Position numbers and translations under genes: made by a program | The notes under the pieces: model-generated | What the model was told of the DNA's origin: nothing | Databases searched by the model: none | What the model saw: the letters and a program-made list of their open reading frames with translations, nothing else | In this document: piece after piece, positions 53,660-62,970 of the stretch | Position numbering within the stretch: position 1 is the stretch's first letter | Layout: every line of letters begins with the position of its first letter | From: Helicobacter sp. 12S02232-10 | Lineage (GTDB): Bacteria; Campylobacterota; Campylobacteria; Campylobacterales; Helicobacteraceae | Reading direction: 5' to 3' | DNA: 64,000 nucleotides | Assembly: GCF_002272895.1 (NCBI RefSeq) | Contig: NZ_MLAQ01000008.1 | Location: 1 to 64,000, forward strand

Positions 53660-54157
53660 TTAGAATGCCAAACCGATAGTGGCTCCGATTCGATTCATTT
53701 CATAGCGACCCCCGCCAAATATTTTTGGCTTTTGATAAGTGCCATCTAGACCTATTGTTAAAAATGGAATTAAGGGAACATCAATTTTAATGCCGTAATT
53801 AAAAGATGCTGTATCTCTGAAAGCTACGTTTTCAAAAGTTGAATAACTAACCCCGATATATGGAGTGAGCGGAAGAATTGGAATTTCAAACCCGATAAGC
53901 CCGCCAATTTGCATATTTTTATAAGAATCATTTGCGTTTTTGCTTGATTTTGCAATCACATCATATTTGAATTGTGGGGCGATAACAACGCGTGATACTC
54001 CCATCCATACTCTTGCATAACCACCATAAGTGAATTTGTTTTTGCCATTTTGATAGCTTAGATTTGCTCCGATTTCAGGGGTGATTTGGTAATTGCCTAA
54101 ACCGATTCCAAACAAGCTTGTAGCAGTTATTAAGAAGGCTAAGGTTATTTTTTTCAT
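53660..54157 (-). CDS. Small outer-membrane beta-barrel protein
   Basis: The start at 54157 follows GAGGAGAG and gives 165 residues with a signal peptide to about residue 18. The mature part has alternating strands, Gly-rich turns and aromatic residues (YGGYARVWMG, TPYIGVSYSTF), and ends in a terminal Phe (IGATIGLAF), the sign of a beta-barrel inserted by BamA. The function is unknown. It is a single gene between the ubiD-like gene and ppk1; about 180 nt separate it from the divergent ppk start. Confidence 0.7.
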   Translation of the reverse strand: MKKITLAFLITATSLFGIGLGNYQITPEIGANLSYQNGKNKFTYGGYARVWMGVSRVVIAPQFKYDVIAKSSKNANDSYKNMQIGGLIGFEIPILPLTPYIGVSYSTFENVAFRDTASFNYGIKIDVPLIPFLTIGLDGTYQKPKIFGGGRYEMNRIGATIGLAF

Positions 54158-54339
54158 AATTTCTCTCCTCATATTATTGTGAATTTTTGCTTGGAAGTAT
54201 ATCGGATTTTGGGGGATTTATTTTAAGATTTTAAAAAGTGTAAAGATGTTTTTTAGTTTGTTATTGATTTTTGAATCGGTTTTATTCTAGGATTTGGGTA
54301 AAATGTATCCAACCTATTAAAAGTTTTTAAGGAAAGAGT

Positions 54340-56427
54340 ATGGAATTTTCCGATTCGAAAATGTTTTTTAACAGAGAACTTTCTTGGCTGAGGTTTAACA
54401 CAAGAGTTTTAAATGAGGCTCATAATGAAACTTTGCCCTTGCTTGAGAGAATAAAGTTTTTAGCAATTTATGGCACGAATCTTGATGAATTTTATATGAT
54501 TCGAGTGGCGGGGTTGAAGCGGCTGTATGGGAGTGGGGTTGCTGAAATCGGAGCAGATAGATTGACTCCTTTAGAGCAGCTTCGGCACATTAGGGACTAT
54601 TTACATCAAGAACAAAAGACTCTTGAAGCTCTTTTTCATCAAATAAGACTCCAGCTTTCAAAAGCAGGGCTTATGATTAAGAAATTCAGCGAATTGAACA
54701 AGACACAGAAATTGGGGATAAAAGATTATTTTCAGAATTATTTATACCCTATAATTGTTCCTATAGTCGTTGATGCCACCCATCCTTTTCCTCATTTGAA
54801 TAATTTGAGTTTTGGTATTGCAGTCAAGCTAAAAAGCGAAGAGAATGGAGAGATTAAATACGGGATGATACGAATCCCTAGAATTTTGACGCGGTTTGTA
54901 GAAGTGGATAAAGGTTTGTTTGTTCCTGTAGAAACCATAGTAGGAGAATTTGCCGGAGATTTATTTGAAGGATATGAGCTTGAGGGTTATGCTCCTTTTA
55001 GAGTCACTCGCAATGCAGATATTGAAATCGAAGAGGATGAGGCAGATGATTTTATTGAGCTGATGAGTGAAGGTCTCAAAGCAAGAAAAAAAGGCGAAAT
55101 TGTCAGGCTTGAGGTTGGGTCAGGAGATCGGAGTTTGCTTGAGTTTGTCAAAAAACAAATTATTGTCGAAAAAGAGGACATTTATGAAAATAATATGCCT
55201 TTGAATCTAGCTACGTTTTGGGAGCTTGTTGGTTGTAAGGATTTTGCCCATTTGTCCATATCGCCGTTTAATCCCAAAATTTTACCTCCCCTAGATTGCA
55301 CTACTTGTATTTTTGATACAATCGATAAGCAAGATTTGATGTTATTCCATCCTTATGAAAGTTTTGATTCGGTCGTAAATTTTATTCAAAGTGCAGCAAA
55401 AGATCCTGATGTTCTTTCGATTCGTATGACACTTTATCGCGTTGGAAAAAATTCTCCTATCATCAAAGCTCTAACAGAGGCGGCAGAAAATAAACAGGTT
55501 ACCGTCCTTGTGGAACTCAAAGCAAGATTTGATGAAGAAAATAATTTGCATTGGGCAAAGGCTCTAGAGTCTGCAGGTGCTCACGTTATTTATGGAGTGC
55601 CAGGGTTGAAAGTCCATGCAAAAGTGGCGTTGGTGATTAAAAAAGTTGGAGATAAGCTTAAGGAATATGTGCATTTAAGTACGGGAAATTATAATGTTGC
55701 CTCAGCAAAGATTTATACTGATGTAAGCTTATTTACTTCCAACAAAGAGATTGCCAATGATGTGATCAAGCTTTTCCATTCTCTTTCTACAGGAACTTCC
55801 CATAAGACAGAGCTAAATGCTTTATGTGTGGCTCCTGTTCAGATCAAGCCTAAAATTATTTCTTTGATTGAAAATGAAATCAAACATGGCTCTAAGGGTA
55901 GGATTATTTTAAAGGCGAATGCACTTGTGGATGCTGATATTATCCGTTGTCTTTATCGGGCCTCAGAAGCGGGTGTTAAAATTGATTTGATCATACGGGG
56001 GATTTGTTGTTTGAGACCAAATGTAAAAGGTTTCAGTGAAAATATTCGTGTATTTTCAATCATAGGAAAGTATCTTGAACACGCTAGGATTTATTATTTT
56101 GCCCATTCTAATCCTCAAGTTTATTTTTCAAGCGCAGACCTTATGCCTAGGAATCTTGAAAAAAGAGTGGAGCTTTTTGTCCCTGCAACATCTGAGTTGA
56201 TTACAAAAAGATTGGTAGAGATTTTAAATATTCAACTAAGCGATAACGTCCAAATGCATGAGCTTAAAGAGAACGGAGAGTATCACAAAGTGAGCTCCAA
56301 AGGGAAAGCTATCAGTTCCCAACTCTTTTATGAGGGATATGTGAATGAAATTTATAATGTCAATAAGATTGAACAAGAGCATTTTAAGGCTAAAAAACTT
56401 TTAGAAAGAATGATAGGAGAATCTTAA
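54340..56427 (+). CDS. ppk: Polyphosphate kinase 1
   Basis: The 695-residue enzyme polymerises phosphate from ATP into polyphosphate at the membrane. N-terminal NRELSWLRFNTRVLNEA, the central catalytic domains with SIRMTLYRVGKNSPII, HAKVALV (the autophosphorylated His region) and HLSTGNYN, and the second PLD-like His in EHARIYYF are all present. Length is normal for PPK1. AAGGAAAG precedes the ATG. The gamma-carbonic-anhydrase gene follows after 2 nt. Confidence 0.97.
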   Translation: MEFSDSKMFFNRELSWLRFNTRVLNEAHNETLPLLERIKFLAIYGTNLDEFYMIRVAGLKRLYGSGVAEIGADRLTPLEQLRHIRDYLHQEQKTLEALFHQIRLQLSKAGLMIKKFSELNKTQKLGIKDYFQNYLYPIIVPIVVDATHPFPHLNNLSFGIAVKLKSEENGEIKYGMIRIPRILTRFVEVDKGLFVPVETIVGEFAGDLFEGYELEGYAPFRVTRNADIEIEEDEADDFIELMSEGLKARKKGEIVRLEVGSGDRSLLEFVKKQIIVEKEDIYENNMPLNLATFWELVGCKDFAHLSISPFNPKILPPLDCTTCIFDTIDKQDLMLFHPYESFDSVVNFIQSAAKDPDVLSIRMTLYRVGKNSPIIKALTEAAENKQVTVLVELKARFDEENNLHWAKALESAGAHVIYGVPGLKVHAKVALVIKKVGDKLKEYVHLSTGNYNVASAKIYTDVSLFTSNKEIANDVIKLFHSLSTGTSHKTELNALCVAPVQIKPKIISLIENEIKHGSKGRIILKANALVDADIIRCLYRASEAGVKIDLIIRGICCLRPNVKGFSENIRVFSIIGKYLEHARIYYFAHSNPQVYFSSADLMPRNLEKRVELFVPATSELITKRLVEILNIQLSDNVQMHELKENGEYHKVSSKGKAISSQLFYEGYVNEIYNVNKIEQEHFKAKKLLERMIGES

Positions 56428-56429
56428 AA

Positions 56430-56951
56430 ATGGAAGCAAATATTATCAAATTTAATGGCGTTTCACCCAAGATTGATCCTTCTGTAAAGCTTTTTGCAGG
56501 GGCTCATATTATCGGAGATGTCATCATCAAAGAGGATTGCAGTATTTGGTTTGGTTGTGTGCTTAGAGGCGATGTAAATTCAATTGAGATCAGATCAAGA
56601 ACTAATATCCAAGATCTTAGCGTGATTCACGTGGGTTATAAGAATCAAAACGGAGGAGGAAGGGTTATTATCGGAGAAGATGTGACTATTGGGCATAATT
56701 GTGTAATTCACGCCTGTACTATCGCCGATCTTTGTTTGATAGGTATGGGAAGCATTATAATGGATGATGTTAAAATTGGTGAAATGAGCATTGTTGGAGC
56801 CGGAAGCTTGATCACTAAAGGCAAGGTCTTTCCTGCTAGGAGCTTGATAATAGGCAATCCTGCAAAGTTTGTCCGCGAATTAAGAGAAGATGAAATTGAA
56901 GGAATCAGAATTTCAGCTTCAGAATACACAGAGTTAGCAAAATCTTATTAA
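56430..56951 (+). CDS. Gamma-carbonic-anhydrase-family hexapeptide protein
   Basis: The 173-residue left-handed beta-helix protein has the three metal-binding His positions of the gamma class (NIQDLSVIHV, then GHNCVIHAC) and the R-G-D segment CVLRGDVNSI. Members (YrdA, PaaY) may be carbonic anhydrases or thioesterases; activity varies. It is in the cytoplasm and probably co-transcribed with ppk (2-nt gap). 108 nt separate it from pyrD. Confidence 0.85.
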   Translation: MEANIIKFNGVSPKIDPSVKLFAGAHIIGDVIIKEDCSIWFGCVLRGDVNSIEIRSRTNIQDLSVIHVGYKNQNGGGRVIIGEDVTIGHNCVIHACTIADLCLIGMGSIIMDDVKIGEMSIVGAGSLITKGKVFPARSLIIGNPAKFVRELREDEIEGIRISASEYTELAKSY

Positions 56952-57059
56952 TTTCTATGAATTTCGTTGGAATTATCCTTATTCTTAAATGTTTTTTTGA
57001 GTAAAATATCCTTATTATTTTACATTACAAGAAAATCAGGGATTTTAAAAAGGTCATAA

Positions 57060-58118
57060 ATGCTCGTGTATAAAACATTGCGTAATCTTTTATTTAAGCT
57101 TGAGCCCGAGACAGCTCATCGCTTGACCGAAATTTTTCTTAAAACGGTTTCTGGCTTTAGTTTTCTGCAAGAATTGATGGCAAATAGATTTTGCGATGAA
57201 AACGAAGTGTTAAAAAATCAGGTTTGTGGATTGGATTTTTATAATCCAATTGGTTTAGCAGCGGGGTTTGATAAAAATGCAACGATGATTAAAGGATTGA
57301 GTGCTTTAGGATTTGGATTTTTAGAAGTCGGAACATTGACCAAACACCCTCAAAAGGGAAATCCAAAACCTAGATTATTCCGTTATCTGCAAGAGGAGAG
57401 CTTGCAAAATGCGATGGGGTTTAATAATGAGGGATCTGTAAAAGTGGCTTCTAGAATTTCTAAGATTTATCCTTATGCTTTGCCTATAGGGATTAATTTG
57501 GGAAAAAATAAATCCGTTGCCCAAGAAGATGCTTTAAAAAATTATGAAGATGTTTTGAAAGATTTTTTATCTTTCGGGGACTATTATGTATTCAATCTCT
57601 CTTCACCAAATACGCCCAATCTCAGGGATTTACAAAATAGTATTTTTGTCAAAGAACTTTTTTTGATGGCAAAAGGGCATACTTCCAAACCGATATTTTT
57701 AAAAATATCTCCGGATATGGAGATAGATTCTATGTTAAAAGTATGTGATCAAGCCATAGAAAGTGGGGCAGATGGCATCATTGCTACAAATACCACCATT
57801 GATTATTCATTGCTTTCTTCTGCTAAGGATATTGGGGGCATTAGTGGAGCTGTGCTAAAATCAAAAAGTGCAGAGGTTTTTAAAGAGATTGCCAAAGCTT
57901 TTTTTGGAAAAGCAGCTTTGATTGCAGCTGGCGGGATTGATGATGCAGAAGAGGCGTACAAAAGAATTAAAATGGGTGCATCTTTGGTACAAATTTATAC
58001 GGGCTTGATTTTTAAAGGACCTGCTTTATGTAAAAATATCAATCAAGAAATCATCCAACTATTACAAAGAGATGGATTTTTGAATTTAAAAGACGCAATA
58101 GGAGCGGATTTGACGTGA
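57060..58118 (+). CDS. pyrD: Dihydroorotate dehydrogenase, class 2 (quinone)
   Basis: The 352-residue FMN enzyme has the class-2 N-terminal helical region (residues 1-40, KLEPETAHRLTE) that contacts the membrane, GLAAGFDKNA, GFNNEG, and the catalytic Ser segment NLSSPNTPNLRDLQ, then FLKISPDM, GIIATNTT and AAGGIDDAEEAYKRI. It oxidises dihydroorotate with menaquinone in pyrimidine synthesis. Its stop overlaps the M16 gene by four bases. In H. pylori the same run pyrD-M16-dapA-SDR occurs. Confidence 0.96.
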   Translation: MLVYKTLRNLLFKLEPETAHRLTEIFLKTVSGFSFLQELMANRFCDENEVLKNQVCGLDFYNPIGLAAGFDKNATMIKGLSALGFGFLEVGTLTKHPQKGNPKPRLFRYLQEESLQNAMGFNNEGSVKVASRISKIYPYALPIGINLGKNKSVAQEDALKNYEDVLKDFLSFGDYYVFNLSSPNTPNLRDLQNSIFVKELFLMAKGHTSKPIFLKISPDMEIDSMLKVCDQAIESGADGIIATNTTIDYSLLSSAKDIGGISGAVLKSKSAEVFKEIAKAFFGKAALIAAGGIDDAEEAYKRIKMGASLVQIYTGLIFKGPALCKNINQEIIQLLQRDGFLNLKDAIGADLT

Positions 58119-59428
58119 AAAAAATATTTTTTATTTTATTGGTTTTAGGAGTAATGATGAGTATAAATGCAAAAACCCAGTCTTATTTGCCTAAATACGA
58201 GAGTATTGAACTTGAAAACGGACTTCAAGTGGTTGTGGTGCCAATGAAAAACGGGAGTGGGGTGATTGAAACTGATGTTTTTTATAAGGTAGGTTCTAGA
58301 AATGAAACGATGGGCAAGAGTGGTATTGCCCATATGCTTGAGCATATGAATTTTAAATCTAGCAAGCATTTAAAAGCAGGTCAATTTGATGAGATTGTAA
58401 AGAGATTTGGAGGGCTTACAAATGCTTCCACAGGGTTTGATTATACGCGTTATTTTATCAAATCCAGTGCTCAAAATTTGGATAAGTCTCTTGAATTGTT
58501 TGCAGAATTGATGCAGAATTTAAATCTCAAGAAAGAAGAATTTTTGCCTGAACGCAAAGTAGTGGCTGAAGAAAGACGTTGGCGAACAGATAATTCTCCA
58601 ATGGGTTATTTATATTTTCGTTTTTTTAACACTGCTTTTGTCTATCACCCTTATCATTGGACGCCTATCGGTTTTATGGAGGACATAGAGAATTGGAGTA
58701 TTGATGATATTCGCCATTTTCACTCTGTTTATTATCAGCCTAAGAACGCTGTAGTTTTGGTTGCTGGGGATATTGAACCCAAAAAAGTTTTTGAAAGTGT
58801 AAAAAAGCATTTTTCTTCGATAAAAAACACTATTCCTGAAATTCCTAAAGTCTATATGCAAGAACCTCCCCAAGATGGTGCAAGGGAGGCAGTCATCCAT
58901 AAGGAAACCGAGTTAGAATGGCTTGCACTTGGCTATAAGATCCCTAATTTTTCCCATAAAGATCAAGTCGCTTTGGGAGCTATAGCGGATTTATTGAGCG
59001 AGGGGAAAAGCAGTTTTTTGCATAGTGATCTTGTAGATGAAAAAAGACTTGCTTCTCAAGTCTATGCTTATAATATGGGACTCAAAGATAATGGCATATT
59101 TTTATTCATAGCTGGTGCCAATCAAGGCATTGAGGCTAAAAAGATCAAAGAAGAGATCCTTGCAATCATCAATAGACTCAAAGAGGGCAAAATTACCAAA
59201 GAACAGCTTGATAAGATCAAAATGAATAATAGGGCAAGTTTTATTTATAGCTTGGAAGATTCTTCAAGTGTGGCAGAATTATTTGGAGGGTATTTTGCTA
59301 GAGGAGATGTGAAGCCTTTGTTGGAATATGAGGAAAAATTTGAAGCTTTAAGCGTTAAAGATATTGTGGAAGTGGCAAATAAGTATTTTATTGATCCAGC
59401 TTCCACTACGATGATTTTAAAGAAATAG
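58115..59428 (+). CDS. M16-family zinc protease (periplasmic)
   Basis: The 437-residue protein has a signal sequence to about Ala19, then the inverted zinc motif HMLEHMNF (HxxEH, residues about 71-75) and the downstream ligand Glu in RKVVAEERRWR. A second M16 domain without metal ligands follows (about 195-437). It is exported and probably degrades peptides in the periplasm; a partner is often encoded next to it, but none is seen here. It starts at GTG overlapping pyrD (GTGA). The dapA gene starts 9 nt later. Confidence 0.88.
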   Translation: MKKIFFILLVLGVMMSINAKTQSYLPKYESIELENGLQVVVVPMKNGSGVIETDVFYKVGSRNETMGKSGIAHMLEHMNFKSSKHLKAGQFDEIVKRFGGLTNASTGFDYTRYFIKSSAQNLDKSLELFAELMQNLNLKKEEFLPERKVVAEERRWRTDNSPMGYLYFRFFNTAFVYHPYHWTPIGFMEDIENWSIDDIRHFHSVYYQPKNAVVLVAGDIEPKKVFESVKKHFSSIKNTIPEIPKVYMQEPPQDGAREAVIHKETELEWLALGYKIPNFSHKDQVALGAIADLLSEGKSSFLHSDLVDEKRLASQVYAYNMGLKDNGIFLFIAGANQGIEAKKIKEEILAIINRLKEGKITKEQLDKIKMNNRASFIYSLEDSSSVAELFGGYFARGDVKPLLEYEEKFEALSVKDIVEVANKYFIDPASTTMILKK

Positions 59429-59437
59429 GAGTTAATA

Positions 59438-60319
59438 ATGTTAGATGGGGCAATGAGTGCTTTAATCACTCCTTTTAAAAATTCTCTTATTGATGAGGAA
59501 GCTTATGAGTATCTGATTCAAAGACAAATCAAATATGGTATGGATGCTTGCGTTCCTGTAGGCACAACGGGTGAATCTGCTACACTCACACATAAGGAGC
59601 ATATGAGGTGCATCGAAATGGCTGTGAATGTTTGCAAGGGAAGCGGTGTAAAGGTTCTTGCGGGTGCAGGAAGTAATTCGACTGCTGAAGCCATCGAACT
59701 TGCTCAATTTGCTCAAAAGAGCGGTGCAGATGGTATTTTATGTGTGAGTCCTTATTATAATAAACCTTCGCAACAAGGACTTTATGAGCATTATAAAGTC
59801 GTGGCGAACTCAGTTGACATCCCTTTGATGCTTTATAATGTTCCTTCTCGCACGGGTGTGAATATTGAAGTAGAGACAGCTATCAGGCTTTTTAGGGAAG
59901 TCAAAAATATTTTTGCCATCAAAGAGGCTTCAGGGTCAATGGAACGGATCATTGAGTTTAATCAACACGCTCAAGATATGAAAGTCTTTAGCGGTGAAGA
60001 TGTAATCAATTATCCTGTTTTGGCAAATGGAGGCAGGGGGGTTATTTCTGTAACTGGAAATTTATTGCCCGATAAAATTTCAGAGCTTACAAAATATGCT
60101 TTAAGCAGTGATTTAAATGCCTCTAAAAGAATAAATAATGAACTTTATGATATAAATAAGGTTTTATTTTGCGAAAGCAACCCTATTCCAATAAAGGCCG
60201 CAATGTATTTGTCTGGATTGATAAAAAATCTAGAGTATCGTCTTCCTTTAGTTATGCCTAGCAAAGAAAATATGCGATTAATAGAAAAAACTTTACAAAA
60301 TTATGAGGTGTTAAAATGA
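59438..60319 (+). CDS. dapA: 4-hydroxy-tetrahydrodipicolinate synthase
   Basis: The 293-residue TIM-barrel enzyme joins pyruvate and aspartate semialdehyde in lysine and diaminopimelate synthesis. The Schiff-base Lys is in [13 protein letters not shown] (residue about 161); the GTTGESATL loop (Thr) and the [10 protein letters not shown] Tyr/Arg triad are present. The start is ATG preceded by AGGAG. The stop overlaps the SDR gene (ATGA). Diaminopimelate supply suits the murein genes of this window. Confidence 0.97.
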   Translation: MLDGAMSALITPFKNSLIDEEAYEYLIQRQIKYGMDACVPVGTTGESATLTHKEHMRCIEMAVNVCKGSGVKVLAGAGSNSTAEAIELAQFAQKSGADGILCVSPYYNKPSQQGLYEHYKVVANSVDIPLMLYNVPSRTGVNIEVETAIRLFREVKNIFAIKEASGSMERIIEFNQHAQDMKVFSGEDVINYPVLANGGRGVISVTGNLLPDKISELTKYALSSDLNASKRINNELYDINKVLFCESNPIPIKAAMYLSGLIKNLEYRLPLVMPSKENMRLIEKTLQNYEVLK

Positions 60320-61116
60320 CAAGTTTGCAAAATACGACAAACTATATGAAAGGAAAAACGCTGGTTATCAGCGGGGCAACTAGGGGTATAGGCAAAGCGA
60401 TACTTTATAAGTTTGCTCAAAATGGAGTGAATGTCGCTTTTACTTATAATAAAAACGAAGAAGAAGCCCAAAAAATTGCCAAAGATGTTCAAGAACGATA
60501 TGAAATCAAAGCAAGGTGTTATTGTTTGAATGTTCTTGAACCTGAACAATATATTGAGCTTTTTAAAAAAATAGATGAAGATTTTGATCGTGTAGATTTT
60601 TTTGTATCCAATGCAATTATTTATGGAAAATCTGTTGCTGGGGGCTTTGCACCATTTATGAGATTAAAGCCTAGAGGGCTTAATAATATTTATACCGCAA
60701 CAGTCCTTGCTTTTGTCGTGGGTGCTCAAGAGGCGGCTAAAAGAATGAAAGAAGTCGGAGGGGGAGCGATTGTATCTTTGAGTTCTACTGGAAATCTCGT
60801 GTATATGCCTAATTATGCCGGTCACGGAAATTCTAAAAATGCAGTTGAGACGATGGTAAAATATGCGGCTGTTGAGCTTGGAAATTGGGGAATTCGCGTG
60901 AATGCAGTCAGTGGAGGTCCTATCGATACAGATGCTTTAAGAGCCTTTCCAGATTATGAACAAATCAAAGCCGCTGTAGAAAATCAATCCCCGCTTAATC
61001 GGATGGGAACTCCAGAAGATCTTGCCGGAGCAGCTTTTTTCTTGTGTGATGATACCCAAAGTGCTTGGCTTACAGGTCAGACAATCGTGATTGATGGCGG
61101 GACGACTTTCAAATAA
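60316..61116 (+). CDS. SDR protein resembling enoyl-ACP reductase FabL
   Basis: The 266-residue Rossmann protein has [11 protein letters not shown] near residue 18. The catalytic Tyr167 and Lys174 are six residues apart (YAGHGNSK), the spacing of enoyl-ACP reductases, rather than YxxxK of ordinary short-chain dehydrogenases. [17 protein letters not shown] near residue 203 is very like B. subtilis FabL. In H. pylori the homologue was called 7-alpha-hydroxysteroid dehydrogenase. I favour a FabL-type role in fatty-acid synthesis, but have no assay. It overlaps dapA and is followed at once by repeat copy B. Confidence 0.8.
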   Translation: MTSLQNTTNYMKGKTLVISGATRGIGKAILYKFAQNGVNVAFTYNKNEEEAQKIAKDVQERYEIKARCYCLNVLEPEQYIELFKKIDEDFDRVDFFVSNAIIYGKSVAGGFAPFMRLKPRGLNNIYTATVLAFVVGAQEAAKRMKEVGGGAIVSLSSTGNLVYMPNYAGHGNSKNAVETMVKYAAVELGNWGIRVNAVSGGPIDTDALRAFPDYEQIKAAVENQSPLNRMGTPEDLAGAAFFLCDDTQSAWLTGQTIVIDGGTTFK

Positions 61117-61460
61117 GTCTATTTTTTTTAAAATTTTTTCTTTAGGAGTGGGCAGGTTCTACTTGCAAAACATCGCTCACCCCCTTCCTAAGACCTACCC
61201 CTACCCACTACACGCTTTTTAAATGCAAATTTCCAAAACCTATTCTTATCTGCTAATGCTTTTAATGTCAAAAGTTAAAATTGTGGTTTGATTTTTTCTT
61301 AAAAGCGTGACAGGGGTTACAGGGTTGTTAAGGGACATAAGTATTACCCACCCGCCCATAAAGCGGTCTTTTCAATTTAAGCCCCCTTGTCCCTTTAAAA
61401 GGCAAAGCCTTAGGAATAAAATAATTTTTGAAAAAGCATTTATGAAAATCAAGTTATTTT
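61117..61460 (-). repeat. Dispersed noncoding repeat, copy B
   Basis: This 344-bp block begins directly after the FabL-like gene stop and is the reverse-complement counterpart of 545-857. It shares the outer ends, both hairpins in altered form, and the identical 67-nt core (61213-61279). Relative to copy A it has about 18 extra bases in the loop region of hairpin 1 (around 61345-61362) and about 11 near 61205. The end nearest the upstream gene is the same end that, in copy A, is nearest the stop of the binding-protein gene. Beyond it, 61461-61694 is AT-rich, with a TATAAT at 61591-61596. Confidence 0.9.
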
Positions 61461-61694
61461 AAGATTGTAGTTTGCTTTAGTTTTTGTATTTAATCACTAC
61501 AAGATCAAAAATAGAACGATGGCGATAAACAAAGATGTTTTAGTCCATATGGAGAGTTTAGGGGATATTTTCAGAGATTTTTAATTTTATTATAATGTAA
61601 ATCAACCACTCAAAAATAAAAATTCTACTCTTAAAAATCTTTCTAAAAGAAGTATTTTAAGCTAAAATATCACAATTGATACGCAAGGGATAAA

Positions 61695-62375
61695 ATGTCT
61701 AAATCTGTTACTTTATATATTAAAGACAATAGAGAACTAAGAATTGCGAAGAATTTTTTAATCATCAGTATATTGCTCTATGTGTTATATATCTTAATTG
61801 CTGTTTTTTCTTTATCCCAGCTTAATTCTAGTTTTTCATATTTATCAGTATTTTTATGGGTGATGAAAATTTTATGTTTTTCTTCGAATGTAGCAGGCTT
61901 TTATAAGCTTTCGAAATTAGGAAGAAGTTCGGTTTTGTTTAAAAACTATATGTTTTCAGTCATCGGTATGGTGGCATTTACAATCATCATATATTTAATG
62001 TTTAAAATATTTTTTGGAGTTTGGGTTTTTGATATCCAAAAATCTCAGTTGGAAATGGCCCTTACAGATCCTGTCTTGAGCTGGATTTTTCTTTTTGCGG
62101 GTATTTTTTATTTTGGATTGAATGTTTATTGGAGTTATAAAATTTGTTTTGAACTCACTTTTTTAAGTGGCGATATTTTTTTTATAAACGGATTCAAGAT
62201 CATTATAAGTTCGGTTTCAGTTGCTTTGCTTGCCAATATAATGTTTTTTGTTTCTGAAAACCAAATAAGTTCATTTTTGTTTTTGCTTTCAATGATAGGG
62301 ATGTTGGTTGGGAGTTTGATTTTGGCAAGCGGATTTTTTAGGTTGAAACAAATCACTTATGTTGTTTCTGAATAG
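61695..62375 (+). CDS. Six-helix membrane protein, function unknown
   Basis: The 226-residue protein has six predicted membrane segments, beginning after a short charged N-terminus (residues about 20-40, 50-70, 85-110, 130-150, 165-190, 195-218). It has no Cys pattern, transport motif or enzyme motif I recognise. It precedes pgsA by 52 nt, an order kept in H. pylori. Likely an inner-membrane protein of conserved, unknown role. Confidence 0.7.
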   Translation: MSKSVTLYIKDNRELRIAKNFLIISILLYVLYILIAVFSLSQLNSSFSYLSVFLWVMKILCFSSNVAGFYKLSKLGRSSVLFKNYMFSVIGMVAFTIIIYLMFKIFFGVWVFDIQKSQLEMALTDPVLSWIFLFAGIFYFGLNVYWSYKICFELTFLSGDIFFINGFKIIISSVSVALLANIMFFVSENQISSFLFLLSMIGMLVGSLILASGFFRLKQITYVVSE

Positions 62376-62427
62376 TTTGGATTCCAAAAGGTGTTATGAT
62401 ATCCAAAATTGAGAAGAGGTTGAGAGG

Positions 62428-62970
62428 TTGAGAAATTTGCCGAATGCTTTGACAATTTCAAGAATATTTTTATCTATTTTCTTATTGATTTTTATTTTGC
62501 ACGGCAGAGATATTTTGCCTTTATGGATTGATAAAACTTGGATAAATTATTTCTCTTGTTTGATTTTTTGTATTGCTTCTTTGACAGATTTTTTTGATGG
62601 TTATATTGCTAGAAATTATCATTCAAAATCTGTTTTTGGAGAAGTTTTTGATCCTTTAGCTGATAAAATGCTTATATTATCAGCTTTTATTGGACTTTTG
62701 GTTGCTGGCAGAGCCAACCCTTGGGCTGTTTTTATCATTCTTAGCCGTGAGTTTTTTATCACGGGCTTGCGCGTTGTAGTTGCAAGCAGTGGTAAGTCTA
62801 TCGCAGCTAATGTGCTTGGAAAATACAAGACGGGCATACAGATTTTAGCGATTGCATTTTTATTGGCAGATTTTTTTCCAGGTGGGGAAATTTTATTGTG
62901 GGTTGCAACTTTTGCAACCTTGTATTCAGGCGGTGATTATGCTTTCAAATATTACAAAAGTATGAAATGA
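62428..62970 (+). CDS. pgsA: CDP-diacylglycerol-glycerol-3-phosphate phosphatidyltransferase
   Basis: The 180-residue inner-membrane enzyme has the CDP-alcohol phosphotransferase motif D-G-x2-A-R-x8-G-x3-D-x3-D, seen as DGYIARN then GEVFDPLADK at residues about 54-80. It makes phosphatidylglycerol phosphate. The start is TTG with GAGAGG before it; the preceding TTG-rich stretch offers no better ATG. It overlaps the rseP start by four bases (ATGA). Confidence 0.93.
   Translation: MRNLPNALTISRIFLSIFLLIFILHGRDILPLWIDKTWINYFSCLIFCIASLTDFFDGYIARNYHSKSVFGEVFDPLADKMLILSAFIGLLVAGRANPWAVFIILSREFFITGLRVVVASSGKSIAANVLGKYKTGIQILAIAFLLADFFPGGEILLWVATFATLYSGGDYAFKYYKSMK

Noticed and set aside
61519-61584. 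A 21-codon frame (MAINKDVLVHMESL...) after repeat copy B
   Set aside because: It has no ribosome site and no partner frame near copy A, so it is most likely chance.
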